Origin: an uncultured Clostridia bacterium
Lineage (GTDB): Bacteria > Bacillota > Clostridia > TANB77 > CAG-508
Assembly: GCA_934157205.1 (NCBI GenBank)
Contig: CAKPHJ010000042.1
Coordinates: 1-6,492, forward strand
Reading direction: 5' to 3'
DNA length: 6,492 bases
Shown: positions 1 to 5,953 of the stretch, one piece after another
Layout of the letters: every line of letters starts with the position of its first letter
How positions within the stretch are numbered: the stretch's first letter is position 1
Made by a program: the position numbers and the translations under genes
Notes under the pieces: generated by a model
The model's database searches: none
Told to the model about the DNA's origin: nothing
The model's input: only the letters and a program-made list of their open reading frames with translations

Positions 1-1
1 A

Positions 2-1162
2 ATCTATATGGGAGATTATGAGCAATACAAAAGAATTGCTAAAAAAGAAAACAAAGAACCTGTTATTTATATGAATGATGTTGAGCAAATAATATCACGT
101 GCAATGTGGGAAGAATGCCAAAGACAAAAAGAAATTAATCAAAGAACTTATACTAGAGATAGAGTTTATTTATTCTTTCAAAAGATTAAGTGTCCTACTT
201 GTGGAAGAATAATGAAATGTAAAGGTTCAGGTGGCAAGAAGAAAAAGTATATGTATTATAATTGTGAAAAATGTCATTTAAATTATCGTGAAGATAAAAT
301 CGAAGAATGTTTAATGCAATTTATCTATGATTTAGTTGAGTATGATATGGCAGTTAAAAAGTATTTTTTACCTATTTTAGCAGACCACAAACCAACAAAA
401 ACTGATGATGTAGATAAAGAGATTAATGGGTTAATAAAACAAAAAGAACGCACTAAAAAAGCATATATGAGCGGTATTGTTGAAATGGAAGATTTTTCAG
501 AAGATTATAAACTAATTGAAGAAAAATTAGAAATTTTAGAACAAAAGAAATCCGAACTATTAAATCTAGATAATATAACATTTACCCCACAACAATTAAT
601 GGCAGATAGAGATATAGAGCGCGAGACTATGATAAGATTAGATACCTTAAATAATGTGGTTAAAACAAATTGGAAAAGTAAAACAAAAGATGAAAAGCAA
701 GAATTTATATCCAAATTTATTGAATCTGTTATTCTAATAAAAGATAAAAACAATGAACTTTATATAGATAAAATTAATTTTAGAAAGAGTTATATTAATA
801 ACCTAATGAAGTTTTTAGATAAAGGAATATTAGATGTATTAGTACCGGTTGAGATAAATGGTAAAGAAGAATTTATTATTGGTAGTCCGAATATTTCTAA
901 TGAACAAGTACAGGAATATTTAGATAGATTGAATGAATTTTATGAAACAAAAATGTATCAGCTTTATGAAAAAATTGATGAAGATACAGATAATATTATT
1001 GGTGAGTTTACACCTAAAAAAGATGAAAAAATTATAAGAATTGTACCAATATCACCGACTGAAATAAAAACAAAATCAATTATAAATAAAGAAGATATTG
1101 AAACAAAATATGGAATTGTTACTTACAATCCTAACAAACCAAACAAGAAAGGAAATGATTAA
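2..1162 (+). CDS. Large serine recombinase (TnpX-like), C-terminal part; N-terminus lies upstream of the window
   Basis: The reading frame is open to the left edge (codons I-Y precede the first ATG at 8), so this is the 3' part of a longer gene. The N-terminal resolvase catalytic domain with the nucleophilic serine is outside the window. Counting from the ATG at 8, residues 1-57 match the end of the recombinase DNA-binding domain. A zinc ribbon follows with C62-x2-C65 and C86-x2-C89, then a charged coiled coil at about 134-186, the segment used for synapsis control in this family. About 100 residues after 280 are a lysine- and glutamate-rich tail of unknown role. The family excises and integrates elements through a circular form. 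The next gene, tnpV-like, starts 2 bases after the stop, which supports a Tn4451-type mobility module. The family call is firm; identity with TnpX itself cannot be shown. Confidence 0.92.
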   Translation: MYMGDYEQYKRIAKKENKEPVIYMNDVEQIISRAMWEECQRQKEINQRTYTRDRVYLFFQKIKCPTCGRIMKCKGSGGKKKKYMYYNCEKCHLNYREDKIEECLMQFIYDLVEYDMAVKKYFLPILADHKPTKTDDVDKEINGLIKQKERTKKAYMSGIVEMEDFSEDYKLIEEKLEILEQKKSELLNLDNITFTPQQLMADRDIERETMIRLDTLNNVVKTNWKSKTKDEKQEFISKFIESVILIKDKNNELYIDKINFRKSYINNLMKFLDKGILDVLVPVEINGKEEFIIGSPNISNEQVQEYLDRLNEFYETKMYQLYEKIDEDTDNIIGEFTPKKDEKIIRIVPISPTEIKTKSIINKEDIETKYGIVTYNPNKPNKKGND

Positions 1163-1164
1163 AA

Positions 1165-1527
1165 ATGGAATTAAAATATATAAAAACTGGTGATTATGAA
1201 TTACCAAATCTAACTTTAAAAAGTAATAAAAAAGGAATAATTAATAAGTATGGAATGTTAAGACTTGATTATTTAAAAGCACATAAAAAAGCACTTTACA
1301 CTACACTTTTAATGAAAGATGAACTTAATAATCATCTTGTTTCAGTAAGTAAAAATGCAGAAAATTTATTAAATAACTTGATGGAAAGTTATAAAAAATC
1401 AGATGAAAAACTATCTGAAAAAAGTAAAGAAATAAACCAACTTAAATGGGTAAAATTAATGAATAATTATAAAAATACAGAAGAAGAAATTATTATAAAA
1501 GAATTAATCTATACAGAAAATATGTGA
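1165..1527 (+). CDS. tnpV: TnpV-family transposon-encoded protein
   Basis: This 120-residue protein has the hallmarks of the TnpV family: an opening LKYIKTGDYELPNL (residues 3-16), a KYGMLRLDYLKAHKKALYTTLL block (28-49), and a closing LKWVKLMNNYKNTEEEIIIKELIY block (93-116). The length is normal for the family. TnpV proteins accompany TnpX-type serine recombinases in Tn4451-like mobilizable elements. Their role is not settled, though an accessory or excisionase-like function has been suggested. The ATG is 2 bases after the recombinase stop and is served by AGAAAGGA inside the recombinase 3' end (about 1146-1153), so the two genes are probably cotranscribed and translationally linked. The gene ends in TGA, and that stop lies inside a 26-base palindrome (1519-1544). 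The residues between the conserved blocks are strongly AT-driven (Lys, Asn, Glu). Confidence 0.9.
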   Translation: MELKYIKTGDYELPNLTLKSNKKGIINKYGMLRLDYLKAHKKALYTTLLMKDELNNHLVSVSKNAENLLNNLMESYKKSDEKLSEKSKEINQLKWVKLMNNYKNTEEEIIIKELIYTENM

Positions 1528-1544
1528 GTATGTACTCACATATT
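1519..1544. repeat. Perfect 12-bp inverted repeat over the tnpV stop codon
   Basis: AATATGTGAGTA (1519-1530) and TACTCACATATT (1533-1544) are perfect reverse complements separated by TG. The symmetry covers the last tnpV codons and the TGA. With only two central bases, an RNA hairpin would have to open its top pairs, so a dimeric DNA-binding site or a cruciform-prone element is at least as likely. There is no T-run after it, so it is not a typical intrinsic terminator. It is the first of three tandem symmetric elements before the mobC-like gene. Confidence 0.8.
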
Positions 1545-1605
1545 GTGTCTAGCAAGCACTGAATTTGTACTCCCATACAAATTCTATATGGGAATTCCCA
1601 TACCC
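1540..1605. other. Candidate origin of transfer (oriT) or relaxosome binding region
   Basis: This non-coding stretch lies directly upstream of a mobC-like gene, where oriT sits in many mobilizable elements. It contains an unpaired segment, TGTGTCTAGCAAGCACT (1544-1560). A hairpin follows with 9 perfect pairs (GAATTTGTA 1561-1569 with TACAAATTC 1576-1584, loop CTCCCA), then a 16-bp perfect palindrome, TATGGGAATTCCCATA (1587-1602). TCCCATAC occurs twice (1571-1578 and 1596-1603), so the first hairpin's loop can also pair with the TATGGGA arm of the palindrome. Stacked inverted repeats beside a short single-stranded segment are what a relaxase or MobC recognises. The nic site cannot be assigned from sequence. 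The structure could instead be an operator autoregulating the downstream gene. Confidence 0.45.
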
Positions 1606-1634
1606 TTAAATTTTTAGAAAGGAGATTTCAAATT

Positions 1635-2000
1635 ATGAGAATAAGAAATAATAAAGTTAATGTATTTTTAAGTGATGATGAGAAGTTTATTTTAAAAAGA
1701 GATTCAGCAAAATTAAACTTATCTCAGTCTGAATATATTAGAAATTTAATTATAGGATATGAGATTAAAATTCCAATAATTAAAGAAGAACCAAAACCTA
1801 AAAAAGAAGAATATGTTATGGAGAATATTGCTAAAGCACTAGAAGAAAATGTTGAATGCTTAATTAAAGTTAAAAATAAATTTCACTATCTTGGCTACTT
1901 TGAAGATGAACGAGCAATCGCAACTAAAATCGAATATTTAAAATTACAAAATACCACACTTAAAAAATATATGCCTAATGATAAAGACAATGCCAATTAA
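1635..2000 (+). CDS. MobC-like ribbon-helix-helix mobilization protein
   Basis: The 121-residue product begins with a short strand-like NKVNVFLSDDEKFILKR segment. It continues with the helix-turn SAKLNLSQSEYIRNLIIG (24-41), the classic pattern of an MobC-type ribbon-helix-helix DNA-binding domain. The rest is charged and helical and resembles the tails of relaxosome accessory proteins that nick-site relaxases recruit. Translation is set by a strong AAAGGAGAT (1618-1626) eight bases before the ATG. The gene follows the palindromic region that could be its binding site. In comparable elements a MobA/MobL relaxase gene comes next, but here mobC ends at a hairpin and meets convergent cargo genes. 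A non-mobilization RHH repressor is the main alternative. Confidence 0.7.
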   Translation: MRIRNNKVNVFLSDDEKFILKRDSAKLNLSQSEYIRNLIIGYEIKIPIIKEEPKPKKEEYVMENIAKALEENVECLIKVKNKFHYLGYFEDERAIATKIEYLKLQNTTLKKYMPNDKDNAN

Positions 2001-2010
2001 GCATTGTCTT
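1984..2010. terminator. Hairpin between convergent genes, probable terminator
   Basis: AAGACAATGC (1984-1993) and GCATTGTCTT (2001-2010) form a perfect 10-bp stem with a 7-base loop that contains the mobC-like stop codon. It lies between the end of that gene and the end of the convergent acetyltransferase gene (stop at 2023-2025), so it could serve both strands. The following T-tract is poor on both sides: TT then ATTAATATAT on plus, TTTATCATTA on minus. Efficiency is therefore uncertain. Confidence 0.6.
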
Positions 2011-2022
2011 ATTAATATATAA

Positions 2023-2523
2023 TTATTTTAATATATACAATTTTCTTAAAAATCCATTTGATAAAGTTGTTTCTTTTACAAATTTTAATCCAACCTTTTC
2101 AAGAGTTTTACAACTTCCAATATTATCTGGATGAGCCATAGAAATTATATAATCAAATTCTAAATCTTTAGCTAATTGTAATTCCATAGTTTGTAATTTA
2201 GTAGTAATGCCATTTCCTCTATATTCTGGTAAAACCAAATTACCGCCTAGTTCACAAACCTTAAATTTTGTTAATCCAAATTCTTCTTTAAAATCTGCTA
2301 ACATATCCTGTGAAACATATAGTTGTGCCATTCCGACAAGTTTGTTTCCATCATAAGCACCATACAAAGGTGCATAATTTATTTCATCAAACATACTATC
2401 TAATTCCCATTGTTCGTATGGAATAAAATGTGCTTGATCAGGCAATCCTTTTAAAACAACATCAATAAGTTTAAATAATTGTTCCTTATCTTTTTCTTCT
2501 ATTTTCTTATAAATTAAATTCAT
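2023..2523 (-). CDS. GNAT-family N-acetyltransferase
   Basis: This is a 166-residue single-domain GNAT protein. The acetyl-CoA pyrophosphate-binding motif A is clear as GGNLVLPEYRGNGITTKL (93-110), with the R/Q-x-x-G-x-G/A core at RGNGI. HPDNIGSCKTLEKVGLKF (131-148) matches motif B, with the usual asparagine and the late 'EKVGLKF' strand. The substrate cannot be read from sequence. The longer ATG at 2538 is rejected because its second and third codons are themselves the Shine-Dalgarno: GGAGGA (2531-2536 on the complement) lies 7 bases before the ATG at 2523. The gene is 19 bases downstream of the serine hydrolase gene on the same strand, so the two form an operon. Confidence 0.9.
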   Translation of the reverse strand: MNLIYKKIEEKDKEQLFKLIDVVLKGLPDQAHFIPYEQWELDSMFDEINYAPLYGAYDGNKLVGMAQLYVSQDMLADFKEEFGLTKFKVCELGGNLVLPEYRGNGITTKLQTMELQLAKDLEFDYIISMAHPDNIGSCKTLEKVGLKFVKETTLSNGFLRKLYILK

Positions 2524-2542
2524 AATTTTTTCCTCCATTAAC

Positions 2543-3478
2543 TTATATTAAATTTCTCAATATTTCAGTAACGTTTTTCATATCTTTTTCTGTTGACATT
2601 ATAGTTATCAATAAATTCTTATCTTTATTTAAAATGATATATTGTCCGTTTGAACCATCTCTAAAAATATAACCATCTCTTGATATAAATGTAAAATATC
2701 CTATTCCTATTTTAGGTAATACTCTTTCAGATTTATAAGCAGATGGTGTTTCTAATTTCATTGAACACATTTCTTTTATCCAATTGCTTGAAATAATTTG
2801 ATTATTATTATATTTACCATCGTTTAGTAATAATTGACCTATCTTATGAAAATCTGAATGTTTAAGATATAATCCAGTGGCACCTGGACAATACTTGCCA
2901 TAGTTTTCCCATTTGTAATCTAAAATTTTTAATTTTTTAAATATGTTTTCATTAATAAAATCTGTTAAATTTTGATTAAATGCTTCTTGAAAGAAAACAG
3001 ATAAAATGAATGGCTCTACATTGTTATATGCAAATCTAACTCCTACTTCATATGGAATATCATAGTTTAAAGCATAATCTACTAAGTTATCTTTATCAAT
3101 GTCTTGTATAAATCTTTCAGACATCATTTGTGATTCATAACCAGTAGTATGAGTAAGTAAATCCTTTATTGTCCATTCTTTAATTTTCTCAATATTACTT
3201 TTATTTGTTATATTCACTACATCTTTAATTGTTGGAAAAATTTTAGTATTTAAATCTAATGGCTCTCCTGCTATTGATAGACCTTTATCAATTGCTATTC
3301 CAATAGCAATAGCAACTAATAATTTAGCACAACTTCTTAATTCATGTAATTGTTCATCTTTATAAAAATACTTTTCAATATTTCCATTTTGTTCAATAAA
3401 GACACTATCGATATTTATACTTGGTAAAGTTTTAGATAATATACTTAAATTATTTTTTACATCTTCTATATTAAGCAA
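2543..3478 (-). CDS. Serine hydrolase, class C beta-lactamase/penicillin-binding fold
   Basis: The product has 311 residues and carries the three active-site elements of the beta-lactamase-related (PF00144-type) family. These are S49-C-A-K52 (SxxK, nucleophile and general base), Y151-N-N153 (YxN), and a G275-S-N-G-Q279 strand in place of the KTG/HxG box. DLLTHTTGY (106-114) is another family signature. There is no signal peptide or membrane segment, so it is predicted to be cytoplasmic. That argues against a classical secreted beta-lactamase and for an esterase or peptidase acting on a small intracellular substrate. The start is taken as TTG at 3478 because AGGAGG (3486-3491 on the complement) is 7 bases upstream; the longer frame would translate through this site. 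It is the first gene of the minus-strand operon. Confidence 0.87.
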   Translation of the reverse strand: MLNIEDVKNNLSILSKTLPSINIDSVFIEQNGNIEKYFYKDEQLHELRSCAKLLVAIAIGIAIDKGLSIAGEPLDLNTKIFPTIKDVVNITNKSNIEKIKEWTIKDLLTHTTGYESQMMSERFIQDIDKDNLVDYALNYDIPYEVGVRFAYNNVEPFILSVFFQEAFNQNLTDFINENIFKKLKILDYKWENYGKYCPGATGLYLKHSDFHKIGQLLLNDGKYNNNQIISSNWIKEMCSMKLETPSAYKSERVLPKIGIGYFTFISRDGYIFRDGSNGQYIILNKDKNLLITIMSTEKDMKNVTEILRNLI

Positions 3479-3518
3479 ATTAATTCCTCCTTTCAACAAG
3501 TTTTAAAATACTATTAAA

Positions 3519-3524
3519 ATTATA
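3519..3524 (-). promoter_or_regulatory. Probable -10 element for the hydrolase-acetyltransferase operon
   Basis: The complement of 3519-3524 reads TATAAT and lies about 28 bases before the ribosome binding site of the serine hydrolase. A second TATAGT overlaps the region at 3524-3529. No good TTGACA-like -35 is present at 17 bases (TAGAAA at 3542-3547), so only the -10 is supported. Confidence 0.45.
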
Positions 3525-3565
3525 CTATAAAACCAATAAATTTTCTATATTTTGCCTTATATTCA

Positions 3566-3594
3566 TTTAAAATACAACAAATAAATGATATAAT
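3566..3594 (+). promoter_or_regulatory. Promoter of the HNH/HEPN-like operon, with extended -10
   Basis: TATAAT at 3589-3594 is preceded by TGA, giving the extended TGnTATAAT form that reduces the need for a strong -35. A weak -35, TTTAAA, lies at 3566-3571 with a 17-base spacer. The predicted start site is about 3601, giving a leader of about 25 bases before the ATG. It diverges from the hydrolase promoter, and the two -10 boxes are about 65 bases apart. A short AT-only inverted repeat (3592-3598 with 3604-3610) covers the start site. Confidence 0.7.
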
Positions 3595-3625
3595 ATTTCA
3601 ATAAAATATTTTTTAGGAGGGTTAT

Positions 3626-4546
3626 ATGGATATAAGTAGCTGGGCGAAAAAAATAAACTGGGAAAAAAGAATAAAAGCAGTATGCAAACCTTGCTGGGAA
3701 ATACGATATTGTCCGTATGGTCCAATGGTTGAGTATATGCCAACTAAGGATATTGACAAAGAAAAAATATGCAGAATATTTGGACATGTTTGTCCTGTAT
3801 ATGTAGTAGCAGAACCCTTTACTGAGACAAAAGAATTAAGAACAATTTCTAGAAGTATTCCCCGTGAAGTACAATTAAAAGTTAGTAGACGAGATAATAA
3901 TGTGTGTCAATTATGTTCAAAAAATGTTTTAGATAAAGATATTCACTTTGATCATATTATTCCTTGGTCAAAAGGTGGTTCCTCAGACGAAAACAATATT
4001 AGAATATTATGTAAAAAGTGCAACTTAGAACGAAGCAATGATTTTGAATCGGAACTATTAGTCACAAATTTTAAAGAGTTATCTAGTGGCCTTATTGATA
4101 TCACACAAGAGATGTTATACGACATCATAGTATCTCTTAATATAATAAATAAATTAAAAACACAGATTAGTACTATTTTAAGTATTGAAACCATATTATC
4201 ATCACTAAAATTAACTGATGAACAAAAAGAAAATGCTGAAGTGGTTTATAAGTTGGCATTTGAGTTAGACGATTTTATTTTCAATTATATGAATGATGAT
4301 TTTACCAAAACAGATGTTGAAAAAATAAAATATAGACTAGGATATAATACAAATAATCAAGCTCATTCAATTTTTGAAACGACTAACAAATTTAAAGTAA
4401 CATTTAGAAATATACAAAAAATAGAAAATAGATTATTTAATTTTATAGGATTAAACATTAAATACATTGATGACGAACAACAATCGAAACAATATGATAT
4501 TGAAATGATAAAGGAAATAAACGATTGTGTATTACAATCAACATAG
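3626..4546 (+). CDS. HNH endonuclease with N-terminal cysteine cluster and helical C-terminal extension
   Basis: The 306-residue protein has three parts. Residues 18-70 contain a cysteine-rich block: C20-x2-C23, C29 in CPYGP, C49, then GHVCPVY with H54 and C56, ending in AEPFTETKELR. I recall this type of block in front of HNH domains in some bacterial proteins, where it probably binds a metal. Residues 75-138 are a complete HNH nuclease: C94-x2-C97, the catalytic core DHIIPWSKGG (D109, H110), N123/N124, and C129-x2-C132 for the structural zinc. Residues 140-306 are predicted helical, with no recognised domain and no HEPN Rx4-6H motif. The ATG follows AGGAGG (3615-3620) by 5 bases. The stop is 14 bases before the next gene, in an operon. 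The nuclease is likely active, since no key residue is missing. Substrate and trigger are unknown. Confidence 0.88.
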   Translation: MDISSWAKKINWEKRIKAVCKPCWEIRYCPYGPMVEYMPTKDIDKEKICRIFGHVCPVYVVAEPFTETKELRTISRSIPREVQLKVSRRDNNVCQLCSKNVLDKDIHFDHIIPWSKGGSSDENNIRILCKKCNLERSNDFESELLVTNFKELSSGLIDITQEMLYDIIVSLNIINKLKTQISTILSIETILSSLKLTDEQKENAEVVYKLAFELDDFIFNYMNDDFTKTDVEKIKYRLGYNTNNQAHSIFETTNKFKVTFRNIQKIENRLFNFIGLNIKYIDDEQQSKQYDIEMIKEINDCVLQST

Positions 4547-4553
4547 AAAGGAG
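4547..4553 (+). promoter_or_regulatory. Ribosome binding site deciding a GTG start
   Basis: AAAGGAG lies 7 bases before GTG at 4561 and directly after the HNH stop codon. The frame is open further upstream (a TTG at 4525), but that region is coding sequence of the HNH gene and has no ribosome binding site, so GTG 4561 is the start. Confidence 0.85.
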
Positions 4554-4560
4554 TTTTTAC

Positions 4561-5730
4561 GTGAAAGAAATATTAAAAGAATCAATAAAAACACATTATG
4601 AAAATAAAGATTATACTGAAGTTGTAAGAGATGCTTTATTATGTTTAACCACAGAAATAAGGAAAAAATCAGATTTAACTGATAGTGACGGAGTTGATTT
4701 AATAAATAAAGCTTTTTCTGAAAAACAACCTTTAATCAAAATAAATAAGCTTGAAACAACAACTGATAAAAATAAACACAGAGGCATTATGGATTTATCA
4801 AAAGGATTAATTGAATATTTTAGAAATCCTATGAGTCATTCGAAACAAGAATATTCTAAAAAAGTAGCTGATGCAATATTAGTACTTTTAGATGAAGTTA
4901 TTTTAGAAGAAATAATTGGTAGTAAAAGTATAAATAGTATAGAAGATTGGTATTTAGAAATTACAAACGATTTATTTCCTAATACTGAAAGATATGCAAA
5001 AAGTTTAATTTCTGCTATTCCAAAAAATAAATATTATGAATTAGCAGTAATGCTTTATAAAAATAGAAATAATATTACAAAATTAAAAGATAAAATAATT
5101 GATGAACTAGTTAATAATTTATCAGAAGAAGAGTTTAAAGATTATTGTGAAGTAATAGAAAATGATTTATTTGGTAATATAACAGAAAACGATGTTATAT
5201 CATCTTTAAAATTTATATCTACAAATATTTGGAATAAATTATCTGACTTAGCAAAGTCTAAAGTAGAAGATGTAGCAAAAGAGGATATTTCTAATCTATA
5301 TTTAGATTTTGAATATGAGTGTGGAAATTATATACCATCTGAACAAAAAAATGGTTATATTTTAGAAAATTCGATACATATATTAGAGAATTTCAGTAAT
5401 TTACAAGATATTATTGATGTTATAGTAGAAAAAGCAACAGTCAATTCAAATGAGTTTTTACAAGATTATCTATTTGAGAAATACTTTTTTTTAATTATGA
5501 GTAAAAGCACCAAAAAACATTTTGATTTAATTGATATGATATGTGACAGACTAAGATATAAAAACAAACCAATGTGGTATGAAATTGTTAAAAAATCATT
5601 AAAACAATTACCTAAAGACAATTATTGGTATACGAGTCTTTCTGAAATATTTGGGTTAGAAATGAAAAAAGTAGATCCATTTGAAAATTTTGATATCGAT
5701 AAAATATCAACAGAAGATTTACCTTTTTAA
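4561..5730 (+). CDS. Ymh/TIGR02391-type domain protein with HEPN-like Rx4H motif and uncharacterised C-terminus
   Basis: The product has 389 residues. Residues 9-125 match the Ymh (TIGR02391, 'Abi-like') pattern: a YTEVVRDALLCLTTEIRKKS helix, GVDLINKAFS (44-53), PLIKINKLETTTDKNKHRGIMDL (57-79), then YFRNPMSHSK. R88-N89-x3-H93 fits the HEPN active-site motif R-x4-6-H, in which polar residue N follows R, as in RNA-cleaving HEPN toxins. Residues 126-389 are helical, rich in Leu, Asn and Lys, with no domain I recognise. They are much longer than the Ymh domain alone and could be the sensor or partner-binding part. No membrane segment or signal peptide is visible. It lies 14 bases after the HNH gene and is probably its functional partner. 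RNase activity is inference from the motif. Confidence 0.78.
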   Translation: MKEILKESIKTHYENKDYTEVVRDALLCLTTEIRKKSDLTDSDGVDLINKAFSEKQPLIKINKLETTTDKNKHRGIMDLSKGLIEYFRNPMSHSKQEYSKKVADAILVLLDEVILEEIIGSKSINSIEDWYLEITNDLFPNTERYAKSLISAIPKNKYYELAVMLYKNRNNITKLKDKIIDELVNNLSEEEFKDYCEVIENDLFGNITENDVISSLKFISTNIWNKLSDLAKSKVEDVAKEDISNLYLDFEYECGNYIPSEQKNGYILENSIHILENFSNLQDIIDVIVEKATVNSNEFLQDYLFEKYFFLIMSKSTKKHFDLIDMICDRLRYKNKPMWYEIVKKSLKQLPKDNYWYTSLSEIFGLEMKKVDPFENFDIDKISTEDLPF

Positions 5731-5740
5731 CCTCAATTAG

Positions 5741-5769
5741 TTGATAATTTAAAAAATATATTATATAAT
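5741..5769 (+). promoter_or_regulatory. Near-consensus sigma-A promoter
   Basis: TTGATA (5741-5746) and TATAAT (5764-5769) are separated by exactly 17 bases, matching the vegetative consensus at 11 of 12 positions. This is the best promoter in the window. It begins 10 bases after the stop of the upstream gene and predicts a start near 5776. It is far stronger than needed for a gene whose leader ends in a terminator, which suggests a constitutive RNA. Confidence 0.8.
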
Positions 5770-5775
5770 TTTGCT

Positions 5776-5910
5776 ATCAGAGAGATTTAATCAAATCTTA
5801 TAGTCTTAATTTCGCATACGTGTATAGTTAAGGCTCCAATAACAAATCTGTTCGAACTTTTTTGAATAGTAGATATGAAATCAATCAGAAATAAACTGGT
5901 TGATTTTTTT
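5776..5910 (+). ncRNA. Structured leader or small RNA (about 135 nt), unnamed
   Basis: The segment is bounded by a near-consensus promoter and a rho-independent terminator and holds three hairpins by eye. Hairpin 1 pairs AGATTT (5783-5788) with AAATCT (5793-5798). Hairpin 2 pairs AGTCTTAATT (5802-5811) with AGTTAAGGCT (5826-5835), 10 pairs including two G-U pairs around a 14-base loop. Hairpin 3 is the terminator (5878-5906). Between them is an unpaired stretch with the palindrome GTTCGAAC (5850-5857). It matches no riboswitch, T-box or known RNA that I recognise. It may be a stand-alone small RNA or a 5' attenuator of the short gene downstream. Hairpin boundaries are hand-drawn, not computed. 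Confidence 0.5.
5878..5910 (+). terminator. Rho-independent terminator inside the leader
   Basis: AAATCAATCAG (5878-5888) pairs with CTGGTTGATTT (5896-5906) over 11 positions, with one G-U pair and a 7-base loop, AAATAAA. The right arm runs into seven consecutive T (5904-5910). It ends 44 bases before the ATG at 5954, leaving little room for a separate promoter. Confidence 0.85.
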
Positions 5911-5922
5911 CCTTTGTAAAAA

Positions 5923-5946
5923 ATCATCCTAAAAAGGAAGGATGGT
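5923..5946 (+). promoter_or_regulatory. Hairpin presenting the ribosome binding site of the short gene
   Basis: ATCATCCT (5923-5930) pairs with AGGATGGT (5939-5946), 8 pairs with one G-U. The 8-base loop AAAAAGGA holds the Shine-Dalgarno core, while the upstream ATG at 5942 sits in the stem. The fold would therefore expose the ribosome binding site but hide the first ATG, favouring initiation at the later ATG (5954). Confidence 0.4.
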
Positions 5947-5953
5947 GTTAGTA

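Noticed and set aside
505..753. 82-codon minus-strand frame opposite the recombinase
   Set aside because: It lies wholly inside the serine recombinase coding region, has no ribosome binding site, and its composition reflects the complement of Lys/Glu-rich codons.
1525..1617. Read-through of the tnpV TGA stop into 29 more sense codons ending at TAG
   Set aside because: The extension crosses palindromic non-coding sequence, and TnpV homologues normally end near this point. TGG encodes Trp elsewhere, so TGA recoding is not supported.
3563..3787. 74-codon minus-strand frame overlapping the HNH gene start
   Set aside because: It runs antisense through the conserved cysteine-cluster coding region and the HNH promoter, with no ribosome binding site.
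3952..4194. 80-codon minus-strand frame inside the HNH gene
   Set aside because: It is antisense to conserved HNH motifs and has no start signals.
4525..4560. Upstream TTG extension of the Ymh-domain protein
   Set aside because: The extension overlaps the HNH coding end and lacks a ribosome binding site, while AAAGGAG fits the GTG at 4561.
5850..5857. TTCGAAC, similar to a tRNA T-loop
   Set aside because: No acceptor, anticodon or D arms can be drawn around it, so it is only a short palindrome.
5875..5919. 14-codon leader peptide MKSIRNKLVDFFPL spanning the terminator
   Set aside because: There is no Shine-Dalgarno before the ATG and no run of a single regulatory amino acid, so a classic attenuation peptide is not supported.
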